From IMG/VR virus record IMGVR_UViG_3300022937_000080, positions 1 to 32,596 of that record: a stretch of DNA of 32,596 nt; one strand, 5' to 3'. The notes under the pieces were generated by a model. It did not search any database. It was not told the origin of the DNA and saw only the letters and a program-made list of their open reading frames with translations. The position numbers were made by a program, and so were the translations under genes. Positions 27,109 to 32,596 of the stretch are shown one piece after another. This DNA is from a virus. Every line of letters begins with the position of its first letter. Position 1 is the stretch's first letter.

Positions 27109-27111
27109 ATA
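27104..27111 (+). promoter_or_regulatory. Late promoter-like octamer overlapping the end of the giant gene
   Basis: AATAAATA includes the TAA stop of the giant gene and lies 25 nt before the ATG at 27137, like the octamers at 3413 and 9715. It could start a separate late transcript for the 198-aa protein and the fibres. Confidence 0.45.
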
Positions 27112-27136
27112 CACTATGAAAACCGAAGAGAAAAAT

Positions 27137-27733
27137 ATGCCAAACGATAAAGATAATCTAGATTCGAACAAGCCTGCCGTTAACGAAACGGGTGGGTTTC
27201 ATTTTGAAGGACATATTAAGATTTTTGATCCACAAAATGGAGAAGTTTTTGTGGACAAGCGTAATGCAATTCACTACGAAAATATGAGTGTTGCAATGGT
27301 TAACAGCCTTTCAAACCAAGGGCTAGGAACCATATATGAAATGGCACTAGGAAGCGGTGGAACTACCGTAGATCCTACAGGCTTAATTACATATCTAACA
27401 CCAAACACTGTGGGAATAAACAGCAGTCTTTACAATCAAACTTACACAAAGGTAGTTGATCAAAATGCTGTTACGAATACTGATCCTACTAGAAATAAAA
27501 TGGAAATTAGGCATGTCAGCGGTGCAACCTATAGTGATATTGTTGTAAGTTGTTTGCTTGATTATGGTGAACCGGACGGTCAAGAAGCATTTGATAATAG
27601 CGTAAATCTAGATGGCAATTTTGTTTTTGACGAGTTGGGATTAAAATCATATGATCCTAACGGCAGTGGTAAGTTATTAACTCATGTAATTTTCACCCAG
27701 TTCAAAAATCTCTTAATAGGCTACTACAGATAG
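27137..27733 (+). CDS. Conserved structural protein between giant wedge gene and tail fibres, 198 aa
   Basis: I recognise this as a type found beside tail-fibre genes in marine T4-like phages, but know no assigned function. Landmarks: GHIKIFDPQNGEVFVDKRNA, then NAIHYENMSVAMVNSLSNQG, EMALGSGGTTVDPTG, DPTRNKMEIRHVSGATY and FDELGLKSYDPNG. It is globular, with no membrane or signal segment. Start choice: the frame is open further upstream and has ATGs at 27035 and 27116, but ATG 27137 has GAAGAG 6 nt upstream, whereas 27116 has none and 27035 lies inside the giant gene. Ends with TAG. A fibre adaptor or wedge accessory is a reasonable guess from position. Confidence 0.72.
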   Translation: MPNDKDNLDSNKPAVNETGGFHFEGHIKIFDPQNGEVFVDKRNAIHYENMSVAMVNSLSNQGLGTIYEMALGSGGTTVDPTGLITYLTPNTVGINSSLYNQTYTKVVDQNAVTNTDPTRNKMEIRHVSGATYSDIVVSCLLDYGEPDGQEAFDNSVNLDGNFVFDELGLKSYDPNGSGKLLTHVIFTQFKNLLIGYYR

Positions 27734-27783
27734 ATTACACAATTCGAGTTCAAAGTTTAACTGGTTTTAACGAGGTATAATAG

Positions 27784-29928
27784 ATGCCATATATTGTAAA
27801 TTTTACAGACAAAGAAAATAAAAGTCCAATTACGGTTTTCGATAATACTTCTAGCCAGGACACAAGTTTAACATTTCCTGGACGTAATGTTACAGGATAT
27901 GGACAAATTATTGCAGAAAACTTTTTATCGCTGCTAGAAAATTTTGCATCAGCAACACAACCAGTCAATCCAGTCGAAGGACAGTTATGGTATGATACGA
28001 CCAATGGAGTATTACAACTTTTTGATAATACAAACTGGAAGGCAGCATCTAACATACAAAAATCTCCGACTGAACCTAGTGTTGAGGATTCGAAGGTCGG
28101 CGAATTATGGGTTGATACAACAAATCAACAATTAAGAATTTATACAGGAACTAGATGGTTATTGGTAGGACCTACTGAAAGTGCTATCGATGGTTTAAGA
28201 TATGGTCCAGCAGTTGAAAAGATTATTGATCAGGATAACCTTGATAAAAATGTTTTAATTTTATACATTGCAGACCAACCAGTTGTAATTGTATCCAAGG
28301 ATACATTTACTCCTAAGATTAATATTACAGGTTTTGAAAGAATACAATCTGGTATCAATGTAGCAACTCCAGCAAACGATGACGAAGCATTAGAGTTTGC
28401 AAGCATCTTCTTAGGAGGCAACCTACCTAAACTAATAGGAACTGCAAAGAATGCTGATGCACTTAATGTCGGCGGTGTTGAAGTTTCAGCAGGAAAGTTT
28501 CTTAGAAGTGATAAACTTAACACAACTGAGTTTGGTTTAAACGTAAGAAATAATTCGGGTATGATAATTGGAATAGATGGAAACTTCCAATTAACAACTT
28601 CTTCCACAGCAGCAAAAGTTTATAACTCAGCAGCAGGTAGTTCATTAGATTTACAAATTAATAGAAATGGTGTTCCAAGCACCATTCTAAGAGTGTTGGA
28701 CGATAGAGTAGGTATTAATGTTGCTGCTCCTGATGCAGAATTAGATGTTGATGGAGACATACAGTTATCAGGAACACTTTTAGTAAACAACACAAATGAA
28801 TCAATTAACCTTTCAACGGGAAGTTTACAGACCGCAGGCGGTGTGGCAATTAACAAAAACCTTAAGATAGGAACCACACTTGATGTTTCAGGATTAACAA
28901 CTCTTACAAATGCTGTTCCTTTGGGCAGTGATACATATGATTTAGGAACCACTTCAAGAAGATGGAATAGTGTTATAGCGAAGAAAGTTATAGCAGATGA
29001 AATCGAAGGAACAATTTCTGGTAACATTACGGGTAATGCTAACACGGCAACAAACCTAAAGAATGTAACAAGTTTTTCAATGTCAGGAGACGTTGTTGCT
29101 CCGGCTATACAATTTGATGGACAGGTAGGTAGTTATTCAAAAGTATTTTCTACTTCACTTACCGCTAACATTATTAAGAGTAAGTCTCAACCAACGCCCA
29201 ACGTATCTGCAAAAGAAGATCAAATATTGGTATATAGACCATCAGCAGAAGCAGGTGGCTCATCAGGATTATTAAAACAGGATAGAAATACATTTGTTGG
29301 AGACCTAGGAGTTCCAATCGGCGGTATTATACCTTATGCAGGTTCAACTGCACCTTATGGTTATCTACTTTGCGATGGCGGTGAAGTTGAAATAGCAAAA
29401 TTCCAAACATTATACGATGTCATTGGAACAACATATAATGGTAGTGCTGCACTGAATGGTTCAGGAACGTTTAGAGTTCCAGATCTAAGAGGTAGATTTG
29501 CACTAGGTAAGCACAACATGGACAACAATATTAACGTGCCAAATGCGTTAGGTGGATTTGTAGATAACGGTGGCGGCACACCTAGTCCTGCAAGAGTAGA
29601 AGGAACTGAACCTGAAACTTTAGCAGCATCGAGTGGTAGCAGCAAGGTTTCATTAACACTTTCTAACTTGCCTGATCACAGCCACACTTTACAGGCTGAT
29701 GGACAGCAGTTCTATGTTACTAGAAATGACACGGCACCAACAGTTTCTTCAATTCCAGGTAGAGGACCAAATAACCCAGGCGAATCACAGTATTTGTCAG
29801 ACAGTGGACCAGTTAAGAAGCCAACAGGCGTTACTCTTGGATCTGCTGTTGGTATTATGAATCCATACTTAACATTAAATTATATAATTAGATCTGGACC
29901 ACCAGCATTTGAAACGATAGGAACATAA
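27784..29928 (+). CDS. Tail fibre protein with phage tail collar domain (gp12-like end), fibre paralogue 1
   Basis: 714 aa; Shine-Dalgarno GAGG at 27772-27775. The N-terminal about 200 residues are shared with the next two genes and contain two short W/Y repeats (GQLWYDTT at 66 and GELWVDTT at 106, each followed by a threonine- and aromatic-rich xxIYTGTRW-type strand). The middle has LGSDTYDLGTTSRRWNSV, a pattern common in fibre shafts. Residues about 506-600 are a tail collar domain (PIGGIIPYAG, APYGYLLCDGG, FRVPDLRGRFALG). Near the end LPDHSHTL holds an HxH pair (H632, H634), like the metal-binding motif of T4 short-fibre tips. The collar domain suggests a host-binding short fibre, occupying the gp12 place. 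Confidence 0.85.
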   Translation: MPYIVNFTDKENKSPITVFDNTSSQDTSLTFPGRNVTGYGQIIAENFLSLLENFASATQPVNPVEGQLWYDTTNGVLQLFDNTNWKAASNIQKSPTEPSVEDSKVGELWVDTTNQQLRIYTGTRWLLVGPTESAIDGLRYGPAVEKIIDQDNLDKNVLILYIADQPVVIVSKDTFTPKINITGFERIQSGINVATPANDDEALEFASIFLGGNLPKLIGTAKNADALNVGGVEVSAGKFLRSDKLNTTEFGLNVRNNSGMIIGIDGNFQLTTSSTAAKVYNSAAGSSLDLQINRNGVPSTILRVLDDRVGINVAAPDAELDVDGDIQLSGTLLVNNTNESINLSTGSLQTAGGVAINKNLKIGTTLDVSGLTTLTNAVPLGSDTYDLGTTSRRWNSVIAKKVIADEIEGTISGNITGNANTATNLKNVTSFSMSGDVVAPAIQFDGQVGSYSKVFSTSLTANIIKSKSQPTPNVSAKEDQILVYRPSAEAGGSSGLLKQDRNTFVGDLGVPIGGIIPYAGSTAPYGYLLCDGGEVEIAKFQTLYDVIGTTYNGSAALNGSGTFRVPDLRGRFALGKHNMDNNINVPNALGGFVDNGGGTPSPARVEGTEPETLAASSGSSKVSLTLSNLPDHSHTLQADGQQFYVTRNDTAPTVSSIPGRGPNNPGESQYLSDSGPVKKPTGVTLGSAVGIMNPYLTLNYIIRSGPPAFETIGT

Positions 29929-29929
29929 G

Positions 29930-31825
29930 ATGGCATATCAGATAAACAAAACCGATGGAACAATTGTAGCAACAGTTGCAGATGGACAGGTTGATAATCT
30001 GTCAACTGATATTACTCTTATTGGTAAAAATTACAGTGGCTTTGGTGAAGCACTAAATGAAAACTTTATCAAACTATTAGAAAACTTTTCAAGCACCACA
30101 CAACCAGAACATCCTGTAAAAGGTCAAATTTGGTTTGACGCAACGGAAAATAAATTAAAAGTATACAGCGGAACAGCATTTGTTCCTGTGAGTTCAGCAA
30201 CAATTGCAAACACACAACCAACTACACTTGGTGTTGGCGACCTTTGGTTCAACGAAAATGCCAAACAGTTATATTTTTATGACGGAACAGAAACAATATT
30301 GCTTGGACCTGACTATTCTGAACAACAGGGCGTTAGTGGTTTAAAAGTTTCCAGCATATTGGATACACTTAACCAGACTCGTGTTATTACTTCATTATAC
30401 AATAACGGTGTTCTACTAGGAATATTTGCAAAAGACTCCTTCACACCAAAGAATGCAATAGAAGGATTCAGTGGTAGCATTGAACCAGGTTTCAATCAAG
30501 GAACACTTGCAGGAATAAAGTTTGATGTAACGGCAACAAATGCAGAACAGTTGGGTGGTATTGATGCAACAACATATGCGAGAAGAGATACTTCCAACTC
30601 ATTTACAGGACAGGTTAGGGTAAACAGCAACTTGGGAATAGTATTTGGTTCAGGTGACCAAGGTAACCTCACAGTTGATGGTAACAGTAACGTATTCTTT
30701 TCAAATGCTGCTTCCGATAAGGAACTAACAATTAACGTTAGAAAGGGAATTGTCCAGGAAGATGCCATAGTAATTGATGCTGCAAGCAGAGCAATTGGTC
30801 TTTATGAAAGTTTTACATCAAGTTCGGTCACAGTAGGCGGAGACTTTGAAGTAAAAGGAGATACCGTAATTAGAGGAACGCTTACGATTAACGATGGCGA
30901 TCTTCTAGTAGAAAATACACAAAACCTAGTTGTAGAAAACAAGAACATCATCCTAGCAGAAACGGGTAATGCTGCTACCAACTCTGATACAATATCAGAT
31001 GGCGGTGGAATTATTCTTAAAGGTCCTGCAGGAAATGTTGATCACGTATTACTTTGGTCAAACCTAGGTATTGCGGCAGATTCGAGAACACCTGCGCTGG
31101 CAGCACAGGCTTGGACAAGTTCGGAACACATAAATCTTGCAACTGGTAAGGAATTTAAAATTGACGGTGTAACGGTTCTAAGTGGATCTGCACTAGGAAC
31201 GGGAATTACAAGCATTCCTGGTGTTACATCTTTCGGAACACAAAACGTTGTTAACATAGGTTCAACACCTCCGACATCGGACATGAAGTTGGAAGTTGAC
31301 AGCGGAAGTAGCAATCCTAGAATTACAACGCTGCTAGCCAACTCGGATCTAGAATTAGCACCGGACGGAACGGGTAATATTGCACTTATAGGTAGTCCTA
31401 AGATTACAGGAATGCTAGATCCTACGGACGCACAGGATGCTGCAACAAAAGAATATGTTGATAATGTTGTTGAAACAAGAAGTTTAGCATTTTCGATGGA
31501 CTTAACTGACGGTAAACCAAACAGTTATATTGCAAATACCATTTTAGCAGATCTTGCACCCGTGGCAGACTACAGAAATGGAACTATAGCAAGAATACTT
31601 TGCACGGTTGTTTCAAACTCTACGGTAAATTTAGACATTAATCCTTTGATTAGTGATCCAACAGCAGAATTTAATACGCCAACTGGAACTGCATATGCGG
31701 TAACTAATGTTTCCATTAGCACTGCAACTGTTCCGGCAGCAACTATAACAACAACTAGAGTTATTAAGGTATTCCAGTTGCTTGCAGGCACATGGACATA
31801 CGTATCAGAATCGGTATTACCATAA
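29930..31825 (+). CDS. Tail fibre protein, fibre paralogue 2
   Basis: 631 aa, starting 1 nt after the previous stop, with AGGAA (29919-29923) as Shine-Dalgarno. Residues 1 to about 190 resemble fibre 1 (GFGEALNENFIKLLENFSST, HPVKGQIWFDATENKLKVYS). It then diverges: a beta-rich shaft (TQNLVVENKNIILAETGNAA, SDGGGIILKGPAGN), the fibre motif DPTDAQDAATKEYVD at residues 497-511, and a hydrophobic C-terminal domain (DLAPVADYRNGTIARILCTV) in place of a collar domain. The DAATKEYVD-type motif is frequent in T-even-type fibre shafts. The tip probably differs in binding from fibre 1. Confidence 0.82.
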   Translation: MAYQINKTDGTIVATVADGQVDNLSTDITLIGKNYSGFGEALNENFIKLLENFSSTTQPEHPVKGQIWFDATENKLKVYSGTAFVPVSSATIANTQPTTLGVGDLWFNENAKQLYFYDGTETILLGPDYSEQQGVSGLKVSSILDTLNQTRVITSLYNNGVLLGIFAKDSFTPKNAIEGFSGSIEPGFNQGTLAGIKFDVTATNAEQLGGIDATTYARRDTSNSFTGQVRVNSNLGIVFGSGDQGNLTVDGNSNVFFSNAASDKELTINVRKGIVQEDAIVIDAASRAIGLYESFTSSSVTVGGDFEVKGDTVIRGTLTINDGDLLVENTQNLVVENKNIILAETGNAATNSDTISDGGGIILKGPAGNVDHVLLWSNLGIAADSRTPALAAQAWTSSEHINLATGKEFKIDGVTVLSGSALGTGITSIPGVTSFGTQNVVNIGSTPPTSDMKLEVDSGSSNPRITTLLANSDLELAPDGTGNIALIGSPKITGMLDPTDAQDAATKEYVDNVVETRSLAFSMDLTDGKPNSYIANTILADLAPVADYRNGTIARILCTVVSNSTVNLDINPLISDPTAEFNTPTGTAYAVTNVSISTATVPAATITTTRVIKVFQLLAGTWTYVSESVLP

Positions 31826-31843
31826 GGAAATTGAGGAGCGTAA

Positions 31844-32596
31844 ATGGCATATGTAATTAATAAGAGCGATGGAACAGCGTTTGTAACGCTCGAAGACGCA
31901 ACAGTTGATAATTCTACAAGTATTACACTCGTAGGAAGAAACTATGTCGGATACGGCGAAGCGCAAAACGAGAATTTTCTATTTCTATTAGAAAATTTTG
32001 CCCACGAAATTGCACCAGTAAAACCAATCATCGGACAGTTGTGGTATGATAAGACTCTAAGTGTTATCAAGGTCTATGATGGAACAAATTGGGTGGCTCT
32101 TGGAGCAGCAACATATTCTGCTGATGCACCATCTAACCCAGGAACAGGATCTTTTTGGTTTAAATCAAGTTCAAATGTTCTGTATACCTACAATGGAACT
32201 GATTGGGTATTGGTAGGTCCAGAAACAGCAGAAGGTTTCGCAACAACAAGAGCAGTAAGCACAACACTATTTTCAAGCACAGGAATAAATCATGCCGTTA
32301 TACAATTAACGGTTGACGGAACTGTGGTTGGTATTATTTCAAATGCTACATTTACTATAAATTCATCCAATCCAGTTGCTGGATTTAGTGATCTAGAAGC
32401 AGGATTAAACATTAGCAGCGGAATGTTCTTGAACGGAAATGTAAAGGGTAATTCTAGCACTGCTACTGTATTAGAAAATTTAAGAACAATTAATGGTGTA
32501 GGCTTTAATGGATCTCAGGATATTACAATTAAGGCGTCTACTACAAATAAATTAGAATCAGGTGATTATATTACCGGAAGTGATTTTGATGGTAGT
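31844..32596 (+). CDS. Tail fibre protein, fibre paralogue 3 (partial, cut by right edge)
   Basis: 251 codons are present, open to the edge. GAGGAG (31833-31838) lies 5 nt before ATG 31844. The N-terminus begins AYVINKSDGTAFVTLEDA and has GYGEAQNENFLFLLENFAHE and GQLWYDKTLSVIKVYDGTNW, aligning with fibres 1 and 2; the second W repeat is GSFWFKSSSNVLYTYNGTDW. After residue about 190 it enters a shaft (LNGNVKGNSSTATVLENLRT). Its tip lies outside the window. Confidence 0.8.
   Translation, partial: MAYVINKSDGTAFVTLEDATVDNSTSITLVGRNYVGYGEAQNENFLFLLENFAHEIAPVKPIIGQLWYDKTLSVIKVYDGTNWVALGAATYSADAPSNPGTGSFWFKSSSNVLYTYNGTDWVLVGPETAEGFATTRAVSTTLFSSTGINHAVIQLTVDGTVVGIISNATFTINSSNPVAGFSDLEAGLNISSGMFLNGNVKGNSSTATVLENLRTINGVGFNGSQDITIKASTTNKLESGDYITGSDFDGS

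Noticed and set aside
27035-27136. Longer N-terminus for the 198-aa protein, from ATG 27035 or 27116
   Set aside because: 27035 would overlap the giant gene by 74 nt and add an unrelated-looking stretch; 27116 lacks a Shine-Dalgarno. ATG 27137 has GAAGAG at a good distance.
27734-27783. Terminator or promoter in the 50-nt gap before fibre 1
   Set aside because: No stable hairpin with a U-tract and no late octamer upstream at a useful distance; TATAATAG at 27776 is too close to the ATG.
1-32596. tRNA genes, CRISPR arrays, insertion sequences or homing endonucleases
   Set aside because: No cloverleaf-compatible segment in the small gaps, no direct-repeat/spacer pattern, and no transposase or endonuclease motif in any large frame.

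Overview
This window is part of the genome of a T4-like contractile-tailed phage (myovirus). The DNA is AT-rich, genes are packed almost without gaps, and the gene set and order (gp46-gp47-gp55 on one strand; gp48/54-gp53-hub-gp5-gp25-gp6-giant wedge protein-tail fibres on the other) resemble marine T4-like phages of the cyanophage and pelagiphage type more than coliphage T4. These assignments come from reading motifs and gene order by eye; no database search was run. Nothing here identifies the host: there are no photosynthesis genes, tRNAs or other host-derived markers.

Layout. Positions 1-3362 are on the minus strand. They hold the late sigma factor gp55, then the recombination nuclease pair gp47 (Mre11-type metallophosphoesterase) and gp46 (Rad50/SbcC-type ATPase, cut by the left edge). 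gp47 and gp46 overlap by 4 nt, and a sigma70-like promoter lies at the gp55/gp47 junction. Positions 3363-3447 form a short, very AT-rich divergent promoter region. From 3448 to the right edge everything is on the plus strand and encodes virion parts: tail-tube cap (gp48/gp54-like), wedge gp53, a probable hub protein (870 aa), a gp5-like spike without lysozyme domain, gp25, an enlarged gp6 (1132 aa), a giant 4656-aa protein filling 43% of the window in the place where T4 has gp7, a 198-aa conserved structural protein, and three tandem paralogous tail-fibre genes, the last cut by the right edge.

How it works together. gp46/gp47 process DNA ends for recombination-dependent replication, and gp55 directs host RNA polymerase to late promoters. 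T4-late-like octamers (AATAAATA or CTAAATA) lie in three of the few real plus-strand gaps (before 3448, 9740 and 27137), so the structural block is probably read as a few late transcripts. Its products build the baseplate (hub, spike, wedges, tube cap) and its fibres.

The most notable item is the giant protein. It contains a six-repeat FG-GAP-like beta-propeller with carbohydrate-binding-module-like inserts between blades, paired Gly-rich repeats, a Trp/Tyr-rich block and a long C-terminal run of beta-repeat modules. It looks like a wedge protein that has grown into a large, possibly surface-binding, scaffold. There is no gene-free stretch longer than about 85 bases.
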